Below are positions 52,501 to 61,608 of a stretch of DNA of 64,000 nt, one piece after another. The position numbers and the translations under genes were made by a program. Source of the DNA: UBA2421 sp002343075 (lineage in GTDB: Bacteria; Planctomycetota; Phycisphaerae; Tepidisphaerales; Tepidisphaeraceae); contig CALJLN010000019.1 in assembly GCA_937982565.1 (NCBI GenBank), positions 26,327 through 90,326 of the forward strand, written 5' to 3'. The notes under the pieces are model-generated. The model worked only from the letters and a program-made list of their open reading frames with translations, made no database searches and was not told the origin of the DNA. Every line of letters starts with the position of its first letter. Position 1 is the first letter of the stretch.

Positions 52501-52728
52501 GTCGTAGACATCGTAGCCAACACTCGTGTTTCCGCTTTCGGCGCGGCTCGGGGGGGGTGTCCACAACGAGCCATAACCAGACATAAACACATCCGGGCTG
52601 CGGCGCTCGATGGTCTGCCAGGTGCCTTCAAACCACTGCAACATCGCAGGTTGTGAGGCATTTTGCGCGTGAGCAAATGAAGCCGTCGAAACAGCAGCAA
52701 GGAGGATGTTGTGAATTTTGCGGGTCAT
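49507..52728 (-). CDS. secreted GH13 alpha-amylase with dockerin-like repeats and PEP-CTERM, copy 1
   Basis: About 1073 residues. It has a signal peptide (IHNILLAAVSTASFAHAQ), then a GH13 barrel: catalytic D in GFDGFRLDAVKH (about 275), E in FSFSEMFDGN (about 313) and the HD pair in FAESHDEDG (about 395). Long beta-rich linker modules follow. The C-terminus carries EF-hand/dockerin-like repeats (YGDANLDRSINLDDFTALA, GDFTGDGVVNLNDFTVLA). The PEP-CTERM tail is AVPEPSFGAALGAAAVGLL plus basic residues. It should cleave starch alpha-1,4 bonds outside the cell. The start 52728 fits the signal peptide; ATG 52761 is possible. Last gene of the tandem operon. Confidence 0.9.
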   Translation of the reverse strand: MTRKIHNILLAAVSTASFAHAQNASQPAMLQWFEGTWQTIERRSPDVFMSGYGSLWTPPPSRAESGNTSVGYDVYDRFDLGATGNSTLYGTERSIKAMVAETHRWGGRIYSDLILNHNGFATRFNPGFTASGGYPGFAITRGDDIDGDFHQQNYTGSDPFLERISGLIDIAQEKNYQYIRNPVPGFAGNLPAGTSTFNGRTANIANESNRRFYPDQALGGTTYFDPTTGSNVTVYDFNTANPAAGDPVMENGQNYLMRHARWMVQEVGFDGFRLDAVKHFPPAVLNELDRQVWKSIKTPLLNGQQQHVFSFSEMFDGNRGAVQQYIKKNANTVSGTTIGGNRDALDFPLFFAMRDNLTANGLQNDWRNVVGRSQDVQDDGLENGTQGVAFAESHDEDGVTALKRVAHAYMLMRPGNALVYFNAKEFGNGRTFPKDGELSALGGFHGSRITDLVEIRNTHGRGNYTTRLLEKEVMAYERDRSALVVLNNRGDSPVQTRVIQTGFAPGTKLIDLTGNATNPAIDTTGALPDVVTIDALGRGTFSVAGNATAQGTLTDNGYAIYGLAKPTGTLSISNIAATLNPATPTAGNNATNRLTALPVITANAFSITLNTLPVTLPDGSRDTPADGDNALFKFNAGLNLNGNGGVDLADDPLTGVVYGFEQFVTQRQPGYNSNPALSGAGTYSQSIDTTLLPEGYNYITVRAFRQRSDGGPAVFEDFRQAIYVDRLAPIADHNSIVQTSASQYQFRQQSTDGTANRVHILLNFPGNQTEAAAIAQANVNVGLTARIDRDLFALTFGSTQLRSGNQVVTSVAFEETGNVGVKRTPGIFLLIPGRGLGLGDLDGSNSYTTADINGPQGIEFLTYPNSGGVTNHTFGLPGAPADIDGNGLLDTRDLLAIRAVLVAAGAPAAVLNEARAAELRRGNINNSPLSSPGDAADIDSLFSQLGSTSNIWRADLNVDNMVTVADVDLLLRNIFLTEYGDANLDRSINLDDFTALAAGFGSAGGWASGDFTGDGVVNLNDFTVLASNFGFVSTGDLPRSAVPEPSFGAALGAAAVGLLRRGRRCRNRPATPE

Positions 52729-52797
52729 AAGTTGTACGGCAAAACAAGTTGAGACATTCATTTACCCCCGCCGGCTACGTCGGGACGGGAAGAGCAT

Positions 52798-55700
52798 TCA
52801 GTTTCTGCGACGGCGAAGCACCAGCCCACCGATCATCAATACGCCGCCGATGCTTGCGGGTTCCGGCACAAACGCGCCACGCAGCGCCGGTGCCGACGGC
52901 CCACTGAGGCCGAAGTTGGCCGCGAGCAGGGTGAAGTCATCGAGTGCGACGAAGCCTTGTCCGTCAAAGTTACCCTGTGCCCAGCCGCCGGGCAGGCCGA
53001 AATTGGCGGCAAGGGCGGTAAAATCGTCAAGGTTGACCGTGGAATCCAGATTGGCATCGCCAAAACGGGTTCCGAGGATGACACTGAGCATCACATTCAG
53101 GTCGCTGGAATCGATTGGCCCGCCGTCGCTGTTGAGGTCGTATTTCCACTGGTAGGGGCCGAAATTGGCGTAGAGGTCGTCAATATCGCCCGCGTTGGCG
53201 GGTGAGACGTAGTTGCCGGTAAAATCGCCCCGCCGGCGCACCGCGGCGAGCGCTTCGGTAAACGCCTGGCTCGCCATGACGGAGGCATATCGCCCGGGCA
53301 GTGCGAAGAGATCGACGTTGTTCACGCGCCCGTCGCCATTCATATCGCCGGCGGCGTTAAACTGCTGATCCTGCGTGTAAAGCACGTTCTCAAAAGTGGT
53401 TACATCGCCGGGCGCGTATCCGCCGTCGAAGTTGGTGTCACCAAGACCCAGGCCGCGCGTGGTGCCGATGAACTGACCAACGAACCGCTGCACTGAGAAA
53501 TTGCCCGTCGGCTCAAAAGTCACGCTGGTGACGACGTGGTTGCCGCTGCCCACGCCATCAAACCGACGGCCAAACAAATCGGCATCGATCCGATCAGTCT
53601 TGTTGCCGTTGTTGACAAGCGCGAGGATCTGCGCGTCGCTGAGCGCCGCGCCCAGATCAAGAAACACATGCACACTGTCGGCGGTGCCGTCGGTGCTCTT
53701 GATTCGGATATCGCGCGACTGCGTGCTGGTCTGGTAGGGAAACTGCGCAGTCGAGTCCACCGCGCTCACCGGATCGAGGCGATCGACATAGATGGTCTTT
53801 CGGAAGTCTTGGAACACTTCGCTCTCGCTCGCGCCTTGCTTGCGCCACGCGCGCACGGTGACAAAGTGATAGCCCTCGCTCAGGCCAGCAGCATTGATGA
53901 CCTGCTCATACGTCCCCGCGCCGCCGTTGCCGAAGCCAGGTGTGTTGGTGGTAAGGAATGACTCAAAGCCATACGTCGTTGCATTGCTCGCGGCGCTCGA
54001 TGGGTTGTCCAGCACGCCGTTACCGTTGACATCCAGCCCTTCATTCAGCCTGATGAGCGCACGATCGCCATCGGCAAATGTGTCGCGAAAGCCGTCTGCG
54101 AGGGTGACCGCATTGGTGTTTAGCCGCACTTTGAAAGTGTCGCTGGTGATGACATCGATCGCGTTGATCAGCGCCGTGCCGTTGTTGCTCGGGTTCAGCG
54201 CTTCGGCTCCGAACGTCCCCACCGCGGCCCCGGCGGTGGTGGTGACGGCGAGCGCGCCGCGTGGCCGTGGCAAACCGTAGACAACGTACCCTTTGTTTCC
54301 ATTGGCAAGGTTGTTCCAGGGGATATCGATCGTCACCTGTCCCGAACCATTGACGGCAACGACACGATCAACCAGCCCGCTTGGGTCCTGCCAGTTTCCG
54401 GTGACTTCTTCCAGGCGAGTGCCCGGCGCGAACGATGTCTGCATCGTGCGCGTTGCGACACCGGGGTTGTAGCCGATGTTGAGCCCGACCACCGCGCTGC
54501 CCTGCCGCTCGAACGCATACACCGCCGACTTTAGCGAGGGGTTGGCGGTGTTATCGATGAATCGCTCGATAAAATCCCCCCGGCCATAGCTGTTGCGCAC
54601 ATCGACCAGCGTGGTGATGATGCTGCCATATTGTCCGCCGAGCGCATCGCCCCGGCCTTGCTTGAGGAAGAAGTTGTTGTTGCCGCTGCGGTTGAATTCA
54701 TCGCTGCGGTAATAGACATACGCGTTGCCGGGTCGCATGAGAATCCAGGCGTGGGCGACGTTGTCCAACGCGATCGTGTTCCCCGCACCCTGCCCCGGCG
54801 GGGTCACACCTTCGTCGTGGTTGTAGACAAAACCGATCCCATTATCGCCATTGTTGGCAATGTTGGGATTGAGCGTGTTATAGACTGCTGCGTTGATCCC
54901 CGCCGAGCGAATCTGATACCAGTCATTTTGCAGGCCGTTGCCCGTCATGTTGCGGCCCATCGCCGCCCACATGCTGAAGTCGAGCACTTCGCGATTCGGG
55001 TTTACGGTGTCGCCCGGCTGCTGGCTTTTGCGGATAAAGCTCTTGAGCAGGTTGGAGTCGTAGCTGAAGACTTCCTGAAAGTTGAAGGCATTTCGCGTGG
55101 TGCCGTCGAGATTTTTGCGATTCAGCGTGCCAAATGCGGTGGCACGATCAATCTCCAGCGGGACATTGAGCGAATTGGGGTTGTAACCGCTATTGAAAAC
55201 GCCAAGCGGGACATGCCGGGCGGCATCGATGCGCAGGCCATCGACACCGACGACCTGCGTCATCCATTGTGCGTACCGCTGCATATAGCCGAGCGTGGTT
55301 TCGGCCACCGGATCGCCGGCGCTGGGATTGGCGGTGTTGAAGTCATAAACCGTGTAACTCACTCCGCGGTCGACGACGGTGCGCGACGGCCCGTTTAAGT
55401 CTGGGTAAAGCCGACGGTTGTCCTCGGTGGGCACATTGGCCTGCCGCAGCTTGTTATCGACCCCGACGATGCCGTTGGACAGGATTGTGGTCGTTGGCAC
55501 CGACCAGTTGGCGGGCGATTGCCGAACATTCTGCCCGTTGCCGGGCACCGGACTTCGCACCGCTGTGCGATTGCTGGTGAGATCGATGGTGACAAGGTTC
55601 TCGCCGAGCCGAAACCAATACTCAAACACGTCGCCAAATGGCCTCTGGCCCGCATTGCCGCCGTATAGGTCGGCGTAAGTGTCGCGGTGGAAGGGTGATG

Positions 55701-56202
55701 AGACGCTGTTGTTGGGATCGCTTAACTCAAATCCGGGATAATCGCTGCGATCTTGCAGGTAGGGCACGCCCTGGCTCAGCAATGACTGCGGATATTGATA
55801 TCCGTTGAGATTCAGATCGAGCGAGCCGACGTGATGATGCACATAGTCGACGTAAACATTGCCGCCGGACTTTTGCACCGACTTGACGAATGATTTGTAG
55901 GAGCCTTCCGTGCCATACAATGTCGGGTCGCGCGGGCGGCCGAGGTCGAATCGGTCGTATGGGTCGTAACCAATTCCGCCGCCTTGCGGAATGTACACCG
56001 CGCGCCCTGGAGGCGGGGTCCAGACGGCACCATAGCCCGCAGCGTGGAAGTCGGCGGTGCGGCGCTCGATGTTCTGCCAGCTCGACTCAAACCACTGCAG
56101 CGTGACCGGCGGAGAGACCTGCTGCGCATGCACCGCCCCCGCTGTCGCCAAAACAGCAACCGCGGCCAAACGCAGCACGTCGAGTCTCTTAACAAATCGC
56201 AT
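52798..56202 (-). CDS. secreted GH13 alpha-amylase with dockerin-like repeats and PEP-CTERM, copy 2
   Basis: About 1134 residues, the most diverged of the three. The signal peptide ends at ATAGAVHAQ. Catalytic residues are D in VDGLRIDAARHV (about 326), E in FNFQEVFSYDS (about 377) and HD in FVYNHDEGV (about 463). It has extra loops after GYQYPQSLLSQG, and lysine of the usual AxKH motif is replaced by R. Dockerin-like repeats (FGDANLDSTVNLDDFTALAA, FDGQGFVALDDFTLLAANFG) precede FVPEPASIGGVLMIGGLVL and RRRR. The start is ATG 56202 with GAGGAG upstream. Only about 70 bases separate it from copy 1. Substrate use may differ from its neighbours. Confidence 0.9.
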   Translation of the reverse strand: MRFVKRLDVLRLAAVAVLATAGAVHAQQVSPPVTLQWFESSWQNIERRTADFHAAGYGAVWTPPPGRAVYIPQGGGIGYDPYDRFDLGRPRDPTLYGTEGSYKSFVKSVQKSGGNVYVDYVHHHVGSLDLNLNGYQYPQSLLSQGVPYLQDRSDYPGFELSDPNNSVSSPFHRDTYADLYGGNAGQRPFGDVFEYWFRLGENLVTIDLTSNRTAVRSPVPGNGQNVRQSPANWSVPTTTILSNGIVGVDNKLRQANVPTEDNRRLYPDLNGPSRTVVDRGVSYTVYDFNTANPSAGDPVAETTLGYMQRYAQWMTQVVGVDGLRIDAARHVPLGVFNSGYNPNSLNVPLEIDRATAFGTLNRKNLDGTTRNAFNFQEVFSYDSNLLKSFIRKSQQPGDTVNPNREVLDFSMWAAMGRNMTGNGLQNDWYQIRSAGINAAVYNTLNPNIANNGDNGIGFVYNHDEGVTPPGQGAGNTIALDNVAHAWILMRPGNAYVYYRSDEFNRSGNNNFFLKQGRGDALGGQYGSIITTLVDVRNSYGRGDFIERFIDNTANPSLKSAVYAFERQGSAVVGLNIGYNPGVATRTMQTSFAPGTRLEEVTGNWQDPSGLVDRVVAVNGSGQVTIDIPWNNLANGNKGYVVYGLPRPRGALAVTTTAGAAVGTFGAEALNPSNNGTALINAIDVITSDTFKVRLNTNAVTLADGFRDTFADGDRALIRLNEGLDVNGNGVLDNPSSAASNATTYGFESFLTTNTPGFGNGGAGTYEQVINAAGLSEGYHFVTVRAWRKQGASESEVFQDFRKTIYVDRLDPVSAVDSTAQFPYQTSTQSRDIRIKSTDGTADSVHVFLDLGAALSDAQILALVNNGNKTDRIDADLFGRRFDGVGSGNHVVTSVTFEPTGNFSVQRFVGQFIGTTRGLGLGDTNFDGGYAPGDVTTFENVLYTQDQQFNAAGDMNGDGRVNNVDLFALPGRYASVMASQAFTEALAAVRRRGDFTGNYVSPANAGDIDDLYANFGPYQWKYDLNSDGGPIDSSDLNVMLSVILGTRFGDANLDSTVNLDDFTALAANFGLPGGWAQGNFDGQGFVALDDFTLLAANFGLSGPSAPALRGAFVPEPASIGGVLMIGGLVLRRRRN

Positions 56203-56294
56203 CAAACTCGCTCCTCACTCGCCATCCCCAGAATCACTCCGGCTAACAAGCTCCAACGCATGAACAAAGTCGCCAAACGAATGCGCCAGCCCGC

Positions 56295-59200
56295 TTAGTG
56301 CAGGCGACGGCCCCTCCGCCGGACTGACAGCAGACCTGCCACCGCAGCCATGGCCGATAGCGACGCCGGCTCGGGAACGGGCGCCCCGCGCGCCACAAAT
56401 GCGCCCGGGGGCAATGGCATGTCTCCCGCGCCGGTGAATCCAAAATTGGCCGCCAGCACCGTAAAATCGTCGAGGTTGACGAGTGCATCGCCGTTGAAAT
56501 CGCCGTTTGCCCACCCACCCGCACCGCCGAAGCTGGCGGCGAGGGCGGTAAAATCATCGAGGTTGATGGCGCGATCGAGCGTGGCATCGCCGTACTCGGT
56601 CAGCAATATCGTGCGCACGAGCACATCCATATCGCTGTTGGTCACGGCTTGATCGACATTCAGATCAAACTGCCAGATGTCGCCGGTGGCACCGCGCTGC
56701 GAGTAAAGCCGATCGATGTCGGCGGCATTGGTGCCGTCGATAAAGTTCATGTCTCCCCGCCGAAGAACCATCGCGCGCGTTTCCACCTGCACCGCCGCGG
56801 GGGCGTTCTGGCTTTGATACAGGCCCGGCAGCGCAAACAGGTCGAGATTGTCGACCCGACCATCGGCATTCAAATCGCCGGCGGGGTTAAACTGCGCGTT
56901 GCGGCTGTACAAGACCTGCTCAAACGCGTTGGCCACATTCGCCACGTCGGCGGTGGTGAAAGTGCCGTTGCCGTCGATATCACCCAGCCCAAGCCCGCGG
57001 CCGTTGGCGATGAACACGCCGGGCACGCGCTGAATGTTGAGATTCCCGGAAATCTCATAGGTTACGATCGTGGCGATGTTGTTCCCGCTCTGCACACCAA
57101 AGAAGCCATACTTGAAAAGGTCGCGATCGTAGTCGCCGGCGCGGTTGTCCTGGCCGACGAACGACAAAATCGATGATTCGGTTACCGTCTCGGGCAGATT
57201 GAGAAACACATGGACGCGATCCGCGGTCTTGTCGTCGCTACGGATGATGAGGTCGCGGTTTTCGGTGTTGGCGGGGTTGAACGGCTCAAAACTCGCGACA
57301 CTGCTCTCGGGCTTCAATCGATCGATGTAGACTGTCTTGCGGAAATCGGTGTAAACCGAAGTCCCGCCGTCGCTGCGCTGGCGGTAGGCGCGGACGGTGA
57401 TGAAGTTCTGCCCCTCGGGCAGAGTCGTCGCATCGATGGCCTGAATGTATTGCCCGTTGCCGCTGGCGTTGTCATAGCCGGGGCTGTTGAGCGTTGTAAA
57501 CGCCTCAAAGCCGTAACCGGTCGAACTGGGATTGACGTTATCAACCACACCATTGCCGTTGAGATCAAGCCCGCCGTTGATGCGAATGAGCGCGCGATCG
57601 CCGTCTGCGGGCCGGTCGCGATGAATTCCCAGCAGCGTAACAGCATTGGTGTTGAGCGTGACGTTAAAATCGTCTGCGGTGATGACATCGAGGCTGCTGA
57701 GCCGGGCGGTGCCATTCGTCGCTGCGGTGGGGGTTTCGCCCGCGATGGTCTGCGAAACGTTGGAAAGCGAGAGCGACCCTTGCGGCGTGGCGAGGCCGTA
57801 AATGAAGAATCCGCGATTGTGCGTTGCGCCGCTCGCGCCCGGCGCTTTGTTACGCGGAACCCGGAGGTTCACCGTGCTGTCGCCATTGACAATCAGCAGT
57901 TCGGGAAAGTCATTGAAGGGATCGACGACCGCATCAGAGGCGTTGCCGGTCAGTTCGATCAACGGCGTGCCTGCGGCGAAGGCTGTCTGGATGGTGCGGC
58001 TGTCAAATCCGCCATCACCACGATTGCTTAACACCACCAGCGCCGACTTTTCTCGCTCGTAGATGAGCATTTCTTTCTGATCATTCGTAGGCGTGCGGTC
58101 CTGGTAGTTGCCCCGGCCATGGGTGTTGCGGATGTTGACAAGCTTGGTGATAGCGCTGCCGTAAAGCCCGCCGAGCGCATCGCCACGGCCGTCGGCGGGG
58201 AAATCGCGACCGTTCCCAAACTCTTTGGCATTAAAATACACCAGCGCATTGCCCGGCCGCATGAGCGTGTAGGCATATGCGACACTGCTCAGCGCAGGCG
58301 GCGCGCCACCGGAATCGTGGCTTTGCACAAACGCCACGCCCTGACTGCCGTTGTTGGCCAGCCCGTCGTCCTGCACATCCTGGCTGGCATTTTTGATGTT
58401 GCGCCAATCATTCTGCAGGCCGTTGCTCGTCAGATTGTCACGCATTGCAAAGTAGAGCGGGAAATCGAGCACATCGCGATTGCCGCCGATGCGGCCCGGG
58501 TCGACATTATTGATATCCTTGCGGATAAACTGCTGCTGGAACGAGCGGCTGCCGTCAAACACTTCGCTGAATGAAAAGACATGATTGGGGCTGCCATCGA
58601 GCCGCAGACGCGGGTTGGAACGATAGACCGCGCGGTCGAGAAAGCCCATGACCCAGGTCGGCATGTGCTTGGCAGCATCGACTCGGAACCCGTCAACGCC
58701 GATCTCCTGCACCAGCCATTGCGTGTTGCGCATGAGGTAGCCCAGGCCGTTCTCGGTGACGGGCGTTCCGGTCGTGGCAACGTCGGCGGTGTAGTCCCAG
58801 ACGGGGATGTTTGCCTGTCCTGTGCTGGGGTCAAACACGATGCGATCGGGCGCGCGATTTCTGTTTTGGTAATACTTGCGATTTGATTCGGTCGGCACGT
58901 TCGCCAACCGCCCAAATGCCGGAACCGTGCCCGCGGGAATGTTGCTTGGATTATTCAGTTCAACCGGGCTGCGAATGTACTGATAGTTTTTGTTCTGCGC
59001 GATATCAATCAGCCCGGCGAGCCGGCCATTGAGGTCACCGCCTTCAAAAGCGCCATGAAAATCGCCATCGACATCGCTGGGCAGGGTGTAGACAAAGCCC
59101 GGATACCCCCCCGCCGCCGCGAACGCGGCTCGTTCTGCGGCGTTGGTGCTGGTTCCGGAGTAGCCGTTGTGGTTCCAGATCAGATCCATTGTCACGCCAT

Positions 59201-59570
59201 GATTGGCGCGTCGAAGAACGTTGATCGCCTGCCTTGCTCCAGTTTCGGTGCCATACAGCGTGGGATTGCCTGGCCGGCCAAGGTCGAAACGGTCGTATTG
59301 ATCGTAGCCCACCGAAAAATTGCCAAGATCAGCCCGACCCATCGGCGGGATCCACAAATCGCCGTAACCGGCGGCAAAGATGTCGGGGGCACGCTTCTCG
59401 AGCGTCTTGTAGCTCGCCTCAAACACCTGGAGAAACGGCCGGGCGGAGACATTTTGAGCCAGTGAGACCGCCGGCAGCGCAGCGGTACAAGCCGCAGCGA
59501 GGGCGAGCGCCGCCGTCGATTGACACCGTTGGCGCAGCGTGGCCGGTCGATGCGTGGTGTGAACCATCAT
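56295..59570 (-). CDS. secreted GH13 alpha-amylase with dockerin-like repeats and PEP-CTERM, copy 3
   Basis: About 1091 residues, the first gene of the operon. After a long signal peptide (ALALAAACTAALPAVSLAQ) the GH13 triad is D in VDGFRVDAAKHM (about 298), E in FSFSEVFDGS (about 336) and HD in FVQSHDSGG (about 419). LNGNGVVDN, YGDATLDRAINLDDFTALAA and GDFNGDALVNLDDFTVLAAN give the Ca-binding-type repeats. VPEPASLSAMAAVAGLLSV plus RRRGRRLH is the PEP-CTERM tail. It is closely related to copy 1. The start is ATG 59570 with GGAG upstream; operator B lies 28 bases further upstream. Confidence 0.92.
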   Translation of the reverse strand: MMVHTTHRPATLRQRCQSTAALALAAACTAALPAVSLAQNVSARPFLQVFEASYKTLEKRAPDIFAAGYGDLWIPPMGRADLGNFSVGYDQYDRFDLGRPGNPTLYGTETGARQAINVLRRANHGVTMDLIWNHNGYSGTSTNAAERAAFAAAGGYPGFVYTLPSDVDGDFHGAFEGGDLNGRLAGLIDIAQNKNYQYIRSPVELNNPSNIPAGTVPAFGRLANVPTESNRKYYQNRNRAPDRIVFDPSTGQANIPVWDYTADVATTGTPVTENGLGYLMRNTQWLVQEIGVDGFRVDAAKHMPTWVMGFLDRAVYRSNPRLRLDGSPNHVFSFSEVFDGSRSFQQQFIRKDINNVDPGRIGGNRDVLDFPLYFAMRDNLTSNGLQNDWRNIKNASQDVQDDGLANNGSQGVAFVQSHDSGGAPPALSSVAYAYTLMRPGNALVYFNAKEFGNGRDFPADGRGDALGGLYGSAITKLVNIRNTHGRGNYQDRTPTNDQKEMLIYEREKSALVVLSNRGDGGFDSRTIQTAFAAGTPLIELTGNASDAVVDPFNDFPELLIVNGDSTVNLRVPRNKAPGASGATHNRGFFIYGLATPQGSLSLSNVSQTIAGETPTAATNGTARLSSLDVITADDFNVTLNTNAVTLLGIHRDRPADGDRALIRINGGLDLNGNGVVDNVNPSSTGYGFEAFTTLNSPGYDNASGNGQYIQAIDATTLPEGQNFITVRAYRQRSDGGTSVYTDFRKTVYIDRLKPESSVASFEPFNPANTENRDLIIRSDDKTADRVHVFLNLPETVTESSILSFVGQDNRAGDYDRDLFKYGFFGVQSGNNIATIVTYEISGNLNIQRVPGVFIANGRGLGLGDIDGNGTFTTADVANVANAFEQVLYSRNAQFNPAGDLNADGRVDNLDLFALPGLYQSQNAPAAVQVETRAMVLRRGDMNFIDGTNAADIDRLYSQRGATGDIWQFDLNVDQAVTNSDMDVLVRTILLTEYGDATLDRAINLDDFTALAASFGGAGGWANGDFNGDALVNLDDFTVLAANFGFTGAGDMPLPPGAFVARGAPVPEPASLSAMAAVAGLLSVRRRGRRLH

Positions 59571-59597
59571 GTCCAAATCTCCGCGTGCGGGGTGGGA

Positions 59598-59613
59598 GGT
59601 TAACCGATTAACC
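59598..59613 (-). promoter_or_regulatory. LacI-type operator B, amylase operon
   Basis: GGTTAACCGATTAACC has perfect half-sites GGTTAA/TTAACC around CCGA and lies 28 bases upstream of the first amylase start codon. That position suits repression of transcription. Confidence 0.65.
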
Positions 59614-59712
59614 TAACCTGCAAAGCTTAACACGGGTTCCGGGCGATGCAATCAAAAAATCGAGAAGTTTTCAAATCGCACGCGACTGCAACCCGCCCAA
59701 TGCAGGGCAGCA

Positions 59713-60495
59713 TCAGCGCGATTGACGGCGGAGCAGCACGCACGACGCAAAGATCACCGCTGCCAGCGAACCAGGTTCGGGGGTGGCGACGTCATCGAAG
59801 AACAGGTTGTTTGCGCCGCCCGAGCCGGCATTGGCGTTGAAGAGGCGCACCCGGGCAATATCCGAAGCGTTGGCCAGCGTCAGGATCTGATTAAACAACT
59901 GCGAAGTCTCGTCGGCGTTGGTCACACGCAGGCGCGCGGTGGTGCTGGTTTGCGGTGTGACAAAGATTCGCAGCCCGTTCGCGGTAAAGTTGATGGACGT
60001 CGGTTGCGATGAACCATCGATGCCGGTGCGCAAGTATCGGTAGTCGCTTCCCCCACCGACGAAAAAGAACTCAAGTCTGTTGGTTCCAGTCGAAGTCTGC
60101 AACCCCAGGCCGACGGTGCCGCCCGTTTGGATGTTCCCGTTATCCATCGAGATCGAAAAGGTCTGCCCGATGGACAGGGCGCTGCCCGTGAAGTGGCGGA
60201 CGGTACTGGCCGTCTGTCCGCTGTTGGCATAAAGCCCCCACGAGCGGCCAAAAACGCTGTGGCCCGTGTCGGCGAAATGGCCGTTCTGCCCGCCGTCGCC
60301 GGAGGTGGTGGAGTGTGCCCATGCTCCGAAGCCGAAGCCGCCGTTGGACCCATTGGGCCACCCACTGGAATACGGCGCATTAGCGGCGGTGTCTGACGCG
60401 AAATTAGCAGCCGACGCGCCGGCTTGCACCGCGCAAAGCGCGGCTGCTGCGGCAATGAAACCAATCGCCCGCCGAGAGAAGTTCATCAGATTCAT
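59713..60495 (-). CDS. small PEP-CTERM exported protein
   Basis: A 260-residue protein with a signal peptide (FIAAAAALCAVQAGASAANF). The mature part is Gly/Ser/Thr/Asn-rich and probably a jelly-roll-like beta domain (SISMDNGNIQTGGTVGLGLQ, TARLRVTNADETSQLFNQIL). The PEP-CTERM tail is TPEPGSLAAVIFASCVLLRR. The start at 60495 has AAGGGG ahead. Such proteins are anchored or processed by exosortase systems. It sits between the amylase operon and another PEP-CTERM gene. It might bind polysaccharide, but no known binding motif is evident. Confidence 0.85.
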   Translation of the reverse strand: MNLMNFSRRAIGFIAAAAALCAVQAGASAANFASDTAANAPYSSGWPNGSNGGFGFGAWAHSTTSGDGGQNGHFADTGHSVFGRSWGLYANSGQTASTVRHFTGSALSIGQTFSISMDNGNIQTGGTVGLGLQTSTGTNRLEFFFVGGGSDYRYLRTGIDGSSQPTSINFTANGLRIFVTPQTSTTARLRVTNADETSQLFNQILTLANASDIARVRLFNANAGSGGANNLFFDDVATPEPGSLAAVIFASCVLLRRQSR

Positions 60496-60555
60496 CTCAA
60501 ACCCCTTCTTCACAAAAAGCTGCGTCCTTCATCCCAAACTTCACGCAGCCAATTA

Positions 60556-60583
60556 CCCGCCGCAGCCTTTCGACTGCGGCGGG
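60556..60583 (-). terminator. strong GC hairpin after the PEP-CTERM gene
   Basis: CCCGCCGCAG (60556-60565) pairs perfectly with CTGCGGCGGG (60574-60583). It lies about 80 bases after the stop of the upstream gene (60661) and ahead of the next gene's start, so it may separate the two transcripts. No T run follows on the minus strand. Confidence 0.55.
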
Positions 60584-60611
60584 CAGAGTCTTTTATGACG
60601 GAATTGCTACC

Positions 60612-60641
60612 CGAAACGTGAGTGATAATCAACACGTTTCG
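60612..60641. promoter_or_regulatory. inverted repeat CGAAACGTG...CACGTTTCG
   Basis: A perfect 9-base inverted repeat (60612-60620 and 60633-60641) with a 12-base spacer, between two PEP-CTERM genes. It may be a regulator site or part of a double terminator. Confidence 0.4.
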
Positions 60642-60660
60642 AGCGTATCCGACCGAAAAG

Positions 60661-61419
60661 TTACTTCCTGCGACGCGCCAGCACGCCCAGCGCACCGAGT
60701 CCGACCAGGGCGAAGCTGGCCGGTTCGGGAACGACCAGCGAGTATGAGTTGGCGGCGCTGAAGGTGACGGTTCCGGTGAAGCCGGCGTTGTTCGGGTCGC
60801 CGCCGGGGTTGCCCGGGACGGTGACGCTTGCGCCAATGGTTTCATTGGAACGGTAGCCCGACGGACTGATGTAGGTGCCGACGAGGCCAAAAGTCTGCCC
60901 GCTTCCCGCGGTCAGGCCGATCTGGGCCATTTGCGAGGCATCGAGGGTGATGCTGTAAGACGGGGCGAGGTTGTTGCCCGACTGCGGGGCACCGAAAAGG
61001 AACGTGTGGCCCGGCGGGAAGGCCTGATCGGAAATCTGAAACACGCCGAAATAGCCATTCTCGATGACCATTGCGTAATCGGCGCCGAAGCCTGCGGGGA
61101 AGAAGGCCGTCGTACGTCCGTTGCCGGTCACGCCGCTGATGGCGGTTCGGCCGCCGTCGTTGTTGTCAACGAGGGTCGAGGTGTCGCCGAAGCCACCGGC
61201 CTGGGTGTCGAGGTAGACGACCAGCGCGTCATTCCACCCGCCGCCGCCACGATTGGCGGTGACCGTCAGGCTGCTGGCGGTGTCGGTAACATCGAGCGAA
61301 CCATTGCCGACAGGCCCGCCGAAGCCAGTTGCGCCATTTCCAGCATAGTTGGCAGCGTGTGCTGCCGACGCAGCGCCGAGCACTGCAATCATTCCGAAAC
61401 GAGTCATTTGACGAAGCAT
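60661..61419 (-). CDS. PEP-CTERM exported protein
   Basis: A 252-residue protein with signal peptide (FGMIAVLGAASAAHAANY). The mature domain is beta-rich (GSLDVTDTASSLTVTANRGG, NDALVVYLDTQAGGFGD). Its tail VPEPASFALVGLGALGVLAR plus RRK is a classical PEP-CTERM. The start at 61419 has GGAGG 8 bases ahead. Operator C lies about 175 bases upstream and is shared with the divergent lacI gene region. No catalytic motif is seen; the role is probably structural or ligand-binding at the cell surface. Confidence 0.88.
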   Translation of the reverse strand: MLRQMTRFGMIAVLGAASAAHAANYAGNGATGFGGPVGNGSLDVTDTASSLTVTANRGGGGWNDALVVYLDTQAGGFGDTSTLVDNNDGGRTAISGVTGNGRTTAFFPAGFGADYAMVIENGYFGVFQISDQAFPPGHTFLFGAPQSGNNLAPSYSITLDASQMAQIGLTAGSGQTFGLVGTYISPSGYRSNETIGASVTVPGNPGGDPNNAGFTGTVTFSAANSYSLVVPEPASFALVGLGALGVLARRRK

Positions 61420-61592
61420 AAGAGTGCCCTCCAGAGGCAAAAGATGTGAGACGGACATGGTTTGGCAACCATGTATGATGTGACAACCTATAAAGCAGCA
61501 TCGCCGAGAACGCCTCGACGCGCTGCCACAAGTTTGCAGAAGTGATCACGAATCGCTGCAGCGCCTCTCGTGAAGTCCGATTCAGCCAACCG

Positions 61593-61608
61593 CGTTAACC
61601 GGTTTGAC
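61593..61608 (-). promoter_or_regulatory. LacI-type operator C
   Basis: CGTTAACCGGTTTGAC matches the TTAACCGGTTAA palindrome at 10 of 12 positions. It overlaps a -35-like TTGACA on the plus strand. Confidence 0.5.
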
